Below are positions 54,443 to 64,000 of a stretch of DNA of 64,000 nucleotides, piece after piece. This DNA is from Pyralis farinalis. Taxonomy: Eukaryota; Arthropoda; Insecta; Lepidoptera; Pyralidae. Each line of letters begins with the position of its first letter. The first letter of the stretch is position 1. The DNA lies in the NCBI GenBank assembly GCA_947507595.1, contig OX382276.1, positions 26,783,032-26,847,031 on the forward strand, in the 5' to 3' direction. A program made the position numbers and the translations under genes. Below the pieces are notes generated by a model, which saw only the letters and a list, made by a program, of their open reading frames with translations, searched no databases and was not told where the DNA came from.

Positions 54443-55427
54443 ACTTAACTTGTTAATGATAATAAAGTTTTTGCAAAAATACAATTTGTTTTATTTCAAA
54501 GTATCATAATATGTAACGTGTAGGGCTTTAATTTTTAAGTTTTGCATAAGTCATAAAACAATTTTACATTTTAAAGCCTTTTTCGTACAGAAACAAAATA
54601 TGCACATGATTTCTAACATACATATGCGAACTTTCATATACGTATGTTATAAAACAATTGACAAACGAATTCCCGACAATCTTTGAAAAAGAAACAAACC
54701 CACCACAGCCCATGGCTCCACCGACCGACCTTGCGATCATTTGAACCGAAACGCGGGAGGTGCAGCACGGCACTTGCTGCTGTGAGGCTCTGTTCCGTGC
54801 CGTGGGCATTTCTTCACTTATACATTCGAAATTCAAATAGTTCCGATTAGCTAGAAGTGCAAAACTTTTAGTGTGCCCCATGTATCAAATTGCCTACAAT
54901 ACGATGAACATGAAAAATCCAATTTGCAAACAATAGGGAAAATATCAGCGACGCTATTCGATTCCATATGCTATTGATGTTATTGAGATTATAAATGAAA
55001 CGATTAGCGTAATGGCCCATTTACACGATACTGCTTGCTTTTTTTACATCTAGTTGACTCCTGCCTTTGTCTAAGCGCATCTCACATCCCAGTAGTGGGA
55101 TGAGTAGGTTGATGTTGTGCGAATGTGGCTGCTAACACTGCTGTTAAAAAACTGTTGATAAGCTTTATGGTAATCTTGTCCACTCCCGGGAATATGTAAA
55201 AACAAACCTCCGGCATATGTAAGCTTATTTAGAAAAAGCATCCTAGTGTCTAAGTGCCTGCGAGGGCCCAATGGCAAATAAAGTTTTTTTATCTTTAATA
55301 ATTAACACTAAGAACCACGTGTACGTAAGGTTTACTTTGATTGTTAAAACTAATTAAAATATAGTTTTGTGTAGAATAATACAAAAAAAAAACAAAGCGG
55401 AAACACCATATGGGAACAAATAAGTAG
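54443..55427. other. Unassigned downstream sequence
   Basis: A minus-strand 105-codon frame (54564-54881) and a 68-codon frame (55071-55277, TCCCAGTAGTGGGATGAG region) resemble no family I know. 55250-55300 ends GGCAAATAAAG and may be a retroposed 3' end. Confidence 0.3.
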
Positions 55428-55658
55428 TCTGGCCATAAATACATAAAAACTTTTATTTTTTTCAACTCTTTAATTATTTTGAATTTGGAACGCGTTTATT
55501 ATGTTAAAAACTTCTTTCGATTTCCCGCCGTTTTACATTCTGTTTTTCGTGTTTATTATCAAATTACACTATGGAATGGAGCGTTAAAGAAAATAGGATT
55601 GTAGTGATTGCCTTGCACAAAGTGTGTATGGAGCCGTCGTCGGTCATATTCAAGACGG

Positions 55659-55712
55659 ACGTGGCGCAGTGGTGAAACGCGCTGTTACGCTACTTTGACC
55701 CAACGCCACCAA
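55659..55712 (+). mobile_element. SINE head fragment inside the transposon stack
   Basis: GACGTGGCGCAGTGGTGAAA (A box) and GCTGTTACGCTACTTTGACC, cut before a good B box. Confidence 0.65.
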
Positions 55713-56520
55713 CGAGATCGTCTTGGTTCACCCCGGATTACAGAGCCATCATGCCTCCGGGCAGATCTTCGGTGTCGCTTCCCTTCGCTTGGTCTCTGAC
55801 ACACAACGCATCTCTCGTTCATTATATTTATCAACTCATTCATCTTATCTTGTAATCTACCTCTCACCATGTGCCTATACGACACTCAGCTCTCATCGAC
55901 TTGCCGGGTTGGACGTGGTGGGTGGCGATCCCCATGCACTGCCGCATTCACTTAAACGTGCACCGACGAGGGCGGATCGGTGCGCGTGCACATCGCCTCC
56001 AGTGGACGCCTTAATCCGCGCGTCTGTGCAGTTTACGTTTTCGTTCAGAATTGCAAATCACAGTGTTGTACCATATATCTATGCGCGTGCACGCCTCTAG
56101 TACCGACCCCTAATAATAGTATCCCTGCAGGGCAGCTTGTGGCGAGCTGTTGGTACGTAACGACACCACAGGTACCCGAGTGCTCCAGAGACTAGATCAG
56201 GGTATTCGTCTCCGGCGTGTCTTCATCGGTCGGAGTGGAAAGTAAAGAAGGCCCGCAGGACTCTCAGCTCTGGTTTGCCTTCATTGGCCGTCCAGAGAGG
56301 AGTCGATAGAGTATATTGCTCTAGCAGGTGATATGCTCCAGGGGTGGAAGTGTTAAGGGCATAACGCCGCGTGTAACTTCGGAGAAAGCGTAGCACACCT
56401 CTCGACACCCCTGAGTCACTCACATCGGTGTTGCCCCCGGCCGACTTTCTCTGGCATTTCGGGGGTCCATCTAGTGAGTGGCGAGCCACCGCCTGCCGAA
56501 AGTAACATCAGATATGATAG
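55713..56520 (-). mobile_element. RTE-like LINE 5' region, antisense
   Basis: The complement resembles 9482-9870 of the intact LINE (KMNELINIMNER, HDGSVI, CGAGGGCGGATCGGTGCG region). It then extends further upstream (56100-56520) through a frame with SDSGVSRGVLRFLRSYTRRY. That part is absent from the intact-frame copy and may show what its missing 5' region looked like. Confidence 0.6.
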
Positions 56521-56526
56521 TTATGG

Positions 56527-56770
56527 CAGGCGTCCGTCCCTCTTCTGCAATAAACCAGTACCAATAATCCCTCCAGACCTCATTACAATAGACTAATAAT
56601 TTCCTACACATTCGCAATAGTCCCATTACCTGCCGTGACCTGCGCATAGATATATGGTTCTATCGATATTTTTAGAAGCGGGTCTCGGTGGGTGTACAAC
56701 ATGTATGAATCTTCTCAAAATCCATATCCCCGCGCACGCCTATCAAATGACCAGGATAATACCCGTGATT
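56527..56770. repeat. Dispersed repeat Y, copy 2
   Basis: CGTCCCTCTTCTGCAATAAA through CGCATAGATATATGGTTC to CGCCTATCAAATGACC; almost identical to 28318-28572. Confidence 0.78.
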
Positions 56771-56876
56771 AAAAATAAAGTGTAATAATAAGTTTTATTG
56801 AGATTACATTATTTTATAAAAACGTAAATGCATAGGTATTCATTTGTTACAGAATTTATTGCCGGACTAGGTACAA

Positions 56877-57955
56877 GAATTAAAGTAGCTTTCCGAACAC
56901 TGTAGTCGACTAGTTATCACTTTGTTGACGCCGAGTTCGAACAAGCGAATTCAACCTATCGACCTTGTGTAAATGAGCCTTAAATCCCAACAGTTATATT
57001 CTTGATGTCGAGTTCAAATTTAATTAACCGTTAACAACTGTGGACGGGGAGTCGTGATAAATTGAACCGGTGGTTGCAGCCCGCCGCCCTGCCGACCCGA
57101 CGCCCTTAATTGATCGCTCCTATAATTTAAAGAGAAAAACGCATTTTCATGACATTACAGACTTTAATTTTAATACAAATCGGCGGGAAGAGCAATTTAG
57201 ATCTACCCGCTCAAATAAAGAAATATTTGCAGTGTAATCGCAGGCTCAAAAATTCGCAAGCAAGTATTTAGGTTAAGTTTTTATTCGATTTGAATTTGCC
57301 TCGCCACGTTTTCATTGGGGTGATCGCGACCGATGAAATCTTTAAGCGGTTAGTGGCAACCGACAGTCCGACATAACCCATACGGCTGTGATACTCGTGG
57401 AGAGTTCACCATCTGGAGGGTACCTCTCCCAGAAGAAGTTTTCCTTAGCTTAGTCCTACTTTTAAGGATGTTTACGTAAAAAACGGGTGTAAAAACAAAA
57501 ATTTGAATAAATAACAATATTTTTTCTAGATTATAATAGTTTTAGAAGTAAACATACTTTTGGAGTTATTCTTGAGAGACGACCTAGAAGACCTTGTGCA
57601 ACTTTTACTTCTTTATTTTCTTTGTAATCGCGGGTTATTTATAAATATAACCCAATATAAGTATGTTATTTTGTATGAAATATTGTTAAAAGTTTCTTTC
57701 TATACAAGCTGTCTGTAAAGTTAGAACTCTTCGATTGAATTATAAATATTAATACACATAACTTGTATTGGAAAAAGTTTACGTCCATTACATCTGACAG
57801 ACAACACACAGTCTAAATCTTTGAGTGTAGAGTCTTGAAAGGAGATTATTAAATAGATCTTTATCTTATATTCTCGTAATTATTCTTGTATATATTCGTG
57901 ATGATTTGGATGGATTTTTGATGATTGGATAACCCACGGAAAATCATTTTCTTAA
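56877..57955. other. Unassigned downstream sequence
   Basis: No coding or repeat match. 57050-57120 is GC-rich (GCAGCCCGCCGCCCTGCCG) against AT-rich surroundings. Confidence 0.3.
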
Positions 57956-58288
57956 TACAACGTCGGGGACATACATACGGGCCTCTTGATATAAACTACC
58001 GGTTACCGTAGCCTATGAACGCCTGCCTGCCTGATAAGTATCAATCACGCGATGCTATCCCTGCTGCTAACACAGCATCTCCTCAGGACCTACCTGGTGG
58101 TGAGCAGGAACATAGCAACTCTCCAGGGAGCTGTTCCCAGACGGGCTGCTATAATGCGCCCTACCTCACTTAAAACCGCCCTGACCAGGACAAACAGACA
58201 TGTTCATGCATGCAAATGTTTGTCTTGTGTGGAAATGGAACCCACGAGCGTTTGTATCAAATTACCACTGCGCAAGCGAGCTTAATAA
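57956..58288 (-). mobile_element. SINE type 1, antisense, near full length
   Basis: ACAACGTCGGGGACATACAT to CTTGTGTGGAAATGGAACCC and ACTGCGCAAGCGAGC. B box changed at two positions; a deletion in the middle. Confidence 0.8.
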
Positions 58289-59525
58289 TGATAACGAAAA
58301 TCCAAGAATAAGAAAGTGTGATAAATACTCGTATCCACTTATTTATTATTCTTTATCCATTTTTGTTGTTAACAATGAATTTTCAGTTTGAATGCTTTAT
58401 GTACGTTGATGCTAAAAGAAAATCTTAAAGCAAAATGGCTCATAAAAATGTATATCGGCGAGTTTTCTGTTCATTAGTGACCCAATGGTTGCTCGCTCTC
58501 GATAAAAAGGCTCCAAGTGTAAGCTCCTTTTCTTTTCACTCATTATTTTGCTGATTTATGATTAAATATGCATTTTGCTGCTTTCTCTGAAGAACGTTGG
58601 CTCTGTTACGATAATAACAATACTTAGGATTGGAGTTGATAGCACCCGAAGGAAAATGAGATGATTTCTAGTTTTGTAGTAATTGGCCAGTATGGGGCAT
58701 CGACGATTGTCCTCAAACTGATGCACATTCCAAATTTGAGAGTTTATGTTGAAGGTAACAGTCCTTCTTTGTATAAGTGCCAACATATAAAATACATGTA
58801 CGTTACGTTAGTTGTTAAACTGTTTCATTTAAGTTTTTATTACATTTAAGACGTTATTTATTATTTTATTATTGATTTAAGGTTGATGACTGGAAGAAGC
58901 GAGAGAGGTATGTTTGAATCAGTGCACCTGGCGTTCTATGGTCTCTGCCTACCCCAATGGGAGACAGGCGTGATGATATGTATGTATTTAAGACAGGTTT
59001 AAGCATGTGGATTGAGACGGTTTGTGGGATATGTAATTAAAACTCTCCATCAGAAAAACTACATCGGCCACACCGAAAGTTTTGCGCTCCTGGTTCCTTA
59101 ACTGTTTGAATTTCGAATATATTTTTTTATTGCATTTTACAGTTTCGGCTTTGTTTCTTTTTCATGGGACGGTATGAATCTAGTATGTGTGTGGAGAGAC
59201 TAGCAGGACAGAGACCACATGTTGTGCTCATGTTCAACGTAGCAGAATGCTGAACGCGGTTAAGCGCAACGAGAGGCAACTGGAACCTGTGTATTTCAAC
59301 GGTCTTGTATCGTCTGCGGCGGACTTCACAGCTTTACGTGGGTTCGCCTATGAATGGCACGCACGTAGAAGTGTCGAACAATAGGCAGAAACGACAGATA
59401 GCAGGGCGCATATGGACATCAGCGAAGAGGTCGATGGGAGTGTCGCCGCCCCAGAAGGCGGACAAGTATGTAGATTTAAATAATTTGTAGGACTTCACAA
59501 TGTTATATTTTTTGAAACGTTGCAA
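58289..59525. other. Unassigned sequence with one LINE-like tail
   Basis: 58918-58988 is a second copy of the tail at 15818-15895. 59187-59490 is GC-richer with overlapping plus frames (GRIWTSAKRSMGVSPPQKA; ALRGFAYEWHARRS) that I cannot place; it may be a retroposed gene fragment. Confidence 0.35.
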
Positions 59526-59614
59526 CCTAATTAGTAATAAAAAAAAACAATTGGCGGGAAATCATTTGTCAATTGTTTTTTATCACATATCAAAGTTCTA
59601 CGTACGCAACGAAA

Positions 59615-60667
59615 ATGGAATTGAGTCGAAAAGATTTTAGAGCGATGATTTTTTATGATTTTAAAAGTTCTCTCTCTCTGCAAGACTGTGCTGCTCGTCT
59701 TCGAAATGCTTTTGGGAGAGAAGCACCTTCTTTGAGCACCGTGAGGCGATGGTTTGCTGAATTTGAGAGAGGTCGAGTTTCTTTACATGACGAATTTCGT
59801 GAAGGGCGGCCTTCAACTGCCGTCAACGTAAATAATGTGGCTACTGTTAAGCGGCTAATTGAAGAAAACCCGCGGATTACCTGTGAGAAAATTCGAGAAC
59901 TATTGGGGATTGGTATGAGCCAATTTCAGAAAATTTTACACGAAGAATTGAAAGTTCGGAAACTTTGTTGTCGTTGGATCCCTCATGAACTGATAGCGGA
60001 GCGGAAGCGGGCTCGCGTGGCTCAGATGCTACTGAAGTACGACCACGGATATTCTAATGCTGTTTATTACATTGTCACAGGAGACGAAACGTGGATTTAT
60101 TGTTTTGAACCCGAAAAAAAACAGCAATCTTGTGAATGGGTGTTTGAAAATGAGAACAGGCCAACAAAAGTGAGGCAGACGAGAAACGTTGGTAAAAAAA
60201 TGATCGCGTTTTTTTCTCAGCTACGGGTCCCATCTGCACAATTCCACTTGAAGATCAAAAGAGTGTTAATGCCGAGTGGTATTCTACCATTTGTTTACCC
60301 AGGGTGTTAGAAAAAGTTCGCGAAAGACGATCAAAAAGCCGCGTTCTCCTACATCATGGCAACGCTACTTCACACACGGCCAACAAAACAAAGTCATTTT
60401 TAACTTCAGAAAAAGTACAACTCGTTACCCATCCTGCACATACCTAGCACTAGACTAGACCTAGCACTCTGTGTTTTCTGTATTTTCCCCAAAATCAAAG
60501 ATTTGATGAGAGGTTTCACTTTTACCAACTCCGAAGAGGCAGTGATAGCGTTCAATCAGCACGTAGAAAACATGCCTTCAGATCTGTGGTCCTCCTGTTT
60601 TAAAAAATGGTTCGATCGCATGAAAAAATGTTTAAAATGTAAAGGAGAGTATTTTGAAAAGCAATAA
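59615..60667 (+). pseudogene. mariner transposase, broken
   Basis: The frame opens upstream, but MELSRKDF at 59615 is the usual start. The first 230 codons are continuous: paired HTH DNA-binding region (TVRRWFAEFERGR; ENPRITCEKIRELLGI) and TGDETWIYCF with the first catalytic Asp. A frameshift near 60297 moves the rest to another frame: LLHHGNATSHTANKTK, where the second Asp is Gly, then LALCVFCIFPKIKD, where the third Asp is Val, on to the stop at 60665-60667. A small direct duplication (CTAGCACTAGAC) sits near 60450. It cannot be active. Terminal repeats not resolved. Confidence 0.85.
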
Positions 60668-60732
60668 ACATAATATTTTGGTTATAACATGTTGTTTTTT
60701 TAAGTTACGCAAAACTTGTAATGTGACCTACG

Positions 60733-60900
60733 TATAATCTGCTTTCCCCACCAATTAGTTCAACAAACTCCTCTCTCTGCGATCCGCTCTCTGGAACAGT
60801 ACCCGCAAGCATCCGCCGCTGTTGATACTCTGGTTGTTTCTGCGACGCATATTTCTCCTCTCTACGAGACAACCTCAGGCGCTGTCGATGTTAGTCATTA
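60733..60900. repeat. GC-rich foldback element, partial copy 3
   Basis: ATAATCTGCTTTCCCCACCA, ATTAGTTCAACAAACTCC and CTCTGGAACAGTACCCGCAA match the left arm and loop of 38279-38608. Confidence 0.6.
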
Positions 60901-61386
60901 AAATAACATATTACCAATGACAAATTCATTGCAGTGCCGTTCCTCATGTTTGTCTCATGCTTCAAACTGGCATTTTTATTTTTTGTTATCCCTGTACTTG
61001 TACGTGTATTCTTGCCAACATATCGGATAGATAACCTACTAACCTGCCTACCTAGGCCTAATAATAAATCGGTTACGATACCCTATAGAGGCTTGAAATT
61101 ATATCCTCGGCGGGTTGCCAATGCAGCAACCTTTCTACCTTACCGCAAATGACATTCTGCAGAAGTAGCCGCGTATCATCCAACGAGCTGTTTGTTTGAT
61201 TGTACGTTTGTTTAAACCGACGACTAACAGGCAAAAATACCGGCCATTTTATGCGATCACAGAAAGGTTTTCTCAGGATCTCATAGGCTAGGTGACTGCA
61301 ACACCAGGTAGACCTACCATCTTGAATTCTACCTATAGAGCAAATAACCTACGAAGAACCGATGAGACAAATTTTGCTATAGTAAC
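60901..61386. other. Unassigned sequence
   Basis: No feature recognised. Confidence 0.3.
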
Positions 61387-61560
61387 TCAAATCATCGCTA
61401 CGGGTCGAGGAGTAAAGTTGAACGCGCAGCTCTGGTTGGATAGTTCACGGTTCGACATCGCGTCACTTTAGGCTTATTGGTTTAAATATCCTCCCATTAA
61501 TCAGTAGGCGCAAATCGGTGAGAACTTGAGCCGCAAATACACTACGTTTTTGTGAGTGCT
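61387..61560 (+). repeat. Dispersed repeat X, copy 4
   Basis: CGCTACGGGTCGAGGAGTAA, CGCGCAGCTCTGGTTGG, ATCGCGTCACTTTAGGC, TCCCATTAATCAGTAGG; the same order as 18107-18305. Confidence 0.7.
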
Positions 61561-62046
61561 TTTATGAGTTGTCAAGTCCTTTATTAATTTGTGCTTGTAT
61601 CTGATGTAAAAAAAAAAACACATTGTGATCATTAAAAAGCAGGTATTATTTTTTTAAGACATAAAACATATTCGCCTAATTAAGCTAGCTAAATAACAAC
61701 AAAGCCCCGTCACGAACGCGAAAACGCGATAAAAACAAAGCATCCGTATAATCTGCTTGTTGTTAGCAAAATGAGAAGTTCACGAACTCATTAGATGTTG
61801 TAACTTGCCTAAGCCCCGAGGCGCGGTCGCGACATAAGTACGGTTTGAACAGAACACTTTATTTGACATACGACCATAGTACGCGATATGAATCTCTGAT
61901 AACTGTGACGCAGGCAACTATGAGGTTTACAGCGCGCTTGATTGATATCGTAATGTTGTATGAATTATGTTTTTCATTTATATGCCGGTGGCGTGTTCTC
62001 GTAGGTTTCTACAATTCTAAGCGTAAAAGCGTTACTTTAAGTTACA
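61561..62046. other. Unassigned sequence
   Basis: No feature recognised. Confidence 0.3.
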
Positions 62047-62103
62047 TTACCGCTACCTATATGACGTATCAGATAATTTGATACGTCATATAGGTAGCGG
62101 TAA
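62047..62103. repeat. Perfect hairpin, 25-bp arms
   Basis: TTACCGCTACCTATATGACG starts the left arm (62047-62071); 62079-62103 is its exact complement; the 7-base loop is GATAATT. Confidence 0.92.
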
Positions 62104-62197
62104 AATAGCACTCTCCTTTTATGTGTCAATTCATTAAATCATTATTATATTAAATAAATAAATGGTTTATGTAGATTAGTATTCTCCCAAATGCTCG

Positions 62198-62245
62198 AAA
62201 TTTTCAATATAGATTATGATCGATCATAATCTATATTGAAAATTT
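62198..62245. repeat. 48-bp perfect palindrome without loop
   Basis: The centre is TGATCGATCA at 62221/62222; both 24-base arms are exact complements, outer ends AAATTTTC and GAAAATTT. Confidence 0.92.
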
Positions 62246-62711
62246 GTGAGAAACATGCATGTTTTTTCTTTTTCTATTGTTTCTACTAAATAAAAAAAAA
62301 ATGATTGACAAAGCGAGCCGTGCGCGGTAGATGCTCCTCTAAGGGCAACGTATTGAACTCTGCGAATTCTATGTCGCGCTCGCCTATGAAATGACTGAGA
62401 CAATCTCTATAATTTCATAGCATATAAGTATTTTGGTTACATTATATTAGCCATACAAAAAAAAAGACAACTACCTGCCAAGAGCGAATAATTTTGTATG
62501 TTAACCCCCGAATAATCCTGTAATTAAATACATTTTTGTTGTCCTTGATACCCCCATCTTAGGCATTTAAATCTGTGATATAAAAAGTAGTGACACTAAC
62601 TTTAAGCTACCTTAAGTTGATGACTAAAAGTTACGTCACGACTTCAATGGACTACGCTTACCCCGCAAGGAGCGCGAAGAAGTATGTAGTAGTAGAACTA
62701 CTACTATATCA
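62246..62711. other. Unassigned sequence
   Basis: AT-rich with a short GC-rich patch; ends in AGTAGTAGAACTACTACTA, a local inverted repeat. Confidence 0.3.
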
Positions 62712-62797
62712 TCACGCCAGGTCCTTAGCATGGTTGGCACAGAGAACTGGGTGCCACAAGATGCGGTCCTTATAGGTACACTTCGCTCGGTTCTTTA
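62712..62797 (-). mobile_element. LINE 3' end scrap, antisense
   Basis: ATCACGCCAGGTCCTTAGCA, GAGAACTGGGTGCCACAAGA and TGCGGTCCTTATAGG match the complement of the LINE end. Confidence 0.75.
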
Positions 62798-63394
62798 AAC
62801 AAATAAACTTCATAAAAACTAAAAAAGATCTTTTAAAAATACCAAACCAAGGTTGAAAATACGGGTATATACCACATGTAGGTATATTTATCTAGCGGGG
62901 GTACTACAAGCCAAATCATTTGCTGATGATAGGGTAGAACCTTGAGGGAGACAAAGGCGTATCATGAATGAGGGTGAACATATTTGCCCATAACACTCCC
63001 AGCTCAAGATAGGGAACCACGCACATAGAACGAATTCCATTAAACAGTACCCAATGTACCATCATCGGTAAAGCACAGAACGGGACACAAAGTCTTTGCT
63101 TAGAATTCAGGCCTCAACACGTATCGTGAGATCGTGAACATTCCTACAGCTCATCGCTGAATCAAAAATAAAATCAAATGTACATAGCGACTATATTGAC
63201 TGATTTGAAGAGCTACCGCGGGTAGAGACATCACTCGCGCCTACCGACGACCTTGACCGCCGACCTTGTATGAACCTCTTTGCGCCTTTTTAAGATCGAC
63301 GTGCTGCAGCCTCTTTGATATCCTCGGCTGACTAGTTCATTCCACATGCTAAAGGTACGCGGTAGAAACCGTTCCTGGAACCACGCAGTACTTT
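62798..63394. other. Unassigned sequence
   Basis: About 63220-63390 is GC-richer but matches nothing else in the window. Confidence 0.3.
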
Positions 63395-63757
63395 CGTCGA
63401 GCTCGGTGGTGCAACGATTAATAACGCTACTTTAACACAAACGCTCGTGGATTCAATTCTCACACAGCACAAATATTTGTGTGCAAGAACATATCTGTTT
63501 GTCTTGGTCTGGGTGTTTTAATAGTGGTAGGGCGCATCGAAGAACCCCCACCTCACAGAAAACCGTAGCCAAATAACAACTCCCTGGAGGATTGTTGTAT
63601 TCCTGCGAGTGAGTGAGGTCACCAGTAAGCTCTTAAGGAGTTGCTGTGTAAGCAGCATATGTGGCATCGCGCGAGTGGTACTAATGTTTTGCAAGCGTTC
63701 TTAGGTTACGGCAACCACTTTAAATCACGTGGTCTGTATCCTTACATTCTATAAAAA
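63395..63757 (+). mobile_element. SINE type 1, near full length
   Basis: Head CGAGCTCGGTGGTGCAACGA (degraded A box), B box GGATTCAATTC (two changes), full body, and tail ending TATAAAAAAAAAG. Confidence 0.85.
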
Positions 63758-63933
63758 AAAAGTCGGACTTGTAAACTTGTATTGACTTTGCAAGATCTTA
63801 TCCGATAGGTGGCTTCAGAAATCTAGACACCAAAAATTCTATCCTAGATATCACAGAATGGACAGAATAATAATATGTAATATGAAATTATCTTTGGGGT
63901 GGATCACCAATACCTGCCTAGACGACATTTTGA

Positions 63934-64000
63934 CGGGCTCGGTGGCGCAGTGGTGAAACGCGCTGTTACACTACTTTGACACCAACGCTCGTGGGTTCGA
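63934..64000 (+). mobile_element. SINE head, cut by the window end
   Basis: GACGGGCTCGGTGGCGCAGT, GTGAAACGCGCTG and GTGGGTTCGA: intact A box and the first part of an intact B box. Its tail type lies outside the window. Confidence 0.8.

Larger units (their letters stand above)
55428..56876 (+). mobile_element. maT-like transposon with other repeats inserted
   Basis: 55428-55657 matches the left end of the element at 33603 (GTCTGGCCATAAATAC, TCGATTTCCCGCCG, GTGATTGCCTTGCACAAAGT). 56795-56876 matches its right end (ACGTAAATGCATAGGTATTC, GTTACAGAATTTATTGCCGG). Everything between is other repeats; the transposase middle is gone. Confidence 0.72.

Noticed and set aside
54564..54881. 105-codon minus frame after the opsin
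   Set aside because: No recognisable domain; composition resembles non-coding sequence. Kept only as unassigned.
62047..62103. microRNA precursor
   Set aside because: Arms are exactly complementary with no bulge and the loop is only 7 bases; typical animal precursors have mismatches and larger loops.
63934..64000. tRNA gene from intact A and B boxes
   Set aside because: The same head is repeated more than ten times with long non-tRNA bodies, and no cloverleaf closes. It is a SINE promoter.

Overview
The window is nuclear DNA of an insect, almost certainly a moth or butterfly. The only cellular gene I can build is a complete eight-exon visual opsin that reads as the lepidopteran blue-sensitive type (BRh). 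Everything around it is a dense layer of transposable elements, including tRNA-derived SINEs with the tails typical of lepidopteran genomes. There are no bacterial or viral genes, no CRISPR array and no functional tRNA or rRNA gene that I can support.

Layout. Positions 1-7400 hold SINE fragments, a mariner copy (2030-3241), a foldback repeat seen twice, a 674-bp hAT-like element with an 8-bp target duplication (5621-6294), and two LINE remnants. Positions 7403-7768 are the only long stretch before the gene without a recognisable repeat, and they carry an RCSI-like site and a TATA box. The opsin runs from the ATG at 7769 to the TAG at 53415-53417. It has 1161 coding bases in 45.6 kb, giving 386 residues. 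All reading-frame joins were checked by hand and close without a break.

The introns are where the mobile DNA sits. Intron 2 (13.9 kb) carries an uninterrupted 1062-codon LINE open frame (endonuclease plus reverse transcriptase, 9482-12670) and several of its 3' fragments. Intron 3 holds a 521-bp PIF/Harbinger-like element nested in a SINE and a 702-bp hAT-like element. Intron 4 has a LINE or SINE insertion with a 14-bp target duplication inside an older LINE, plus a mariner copy. Intron 5 (17.6 kb) has a maT-like (DD37D) transposon, a third mariner copy, an exact tandem duplication of a SINE piece, GC-rich foldbacks, a 606-bp inverted-repeat element and a TTAA-flanked foldback. Intron 7 is almost entirely two SINEs, the second ending only about 33 bp before the last exon.

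Downstream of the gene (53418-64000) are a probable poly(A) signal, a 176-bp near-perfect palindrome, a nested stack of transposons (55.4-56.9 kb), a mariner with lost catalytic residues (59.6-60.7 kb), two perfect hairpins near 62 kb, and SINEs running off the window end.

I found no new multi-gene system. The most useful observations are the complete blue opsin with its promoter signals, several mobile elements whose ends and target duplications can be read to the base, and a SINE head that occurs with two different tails.
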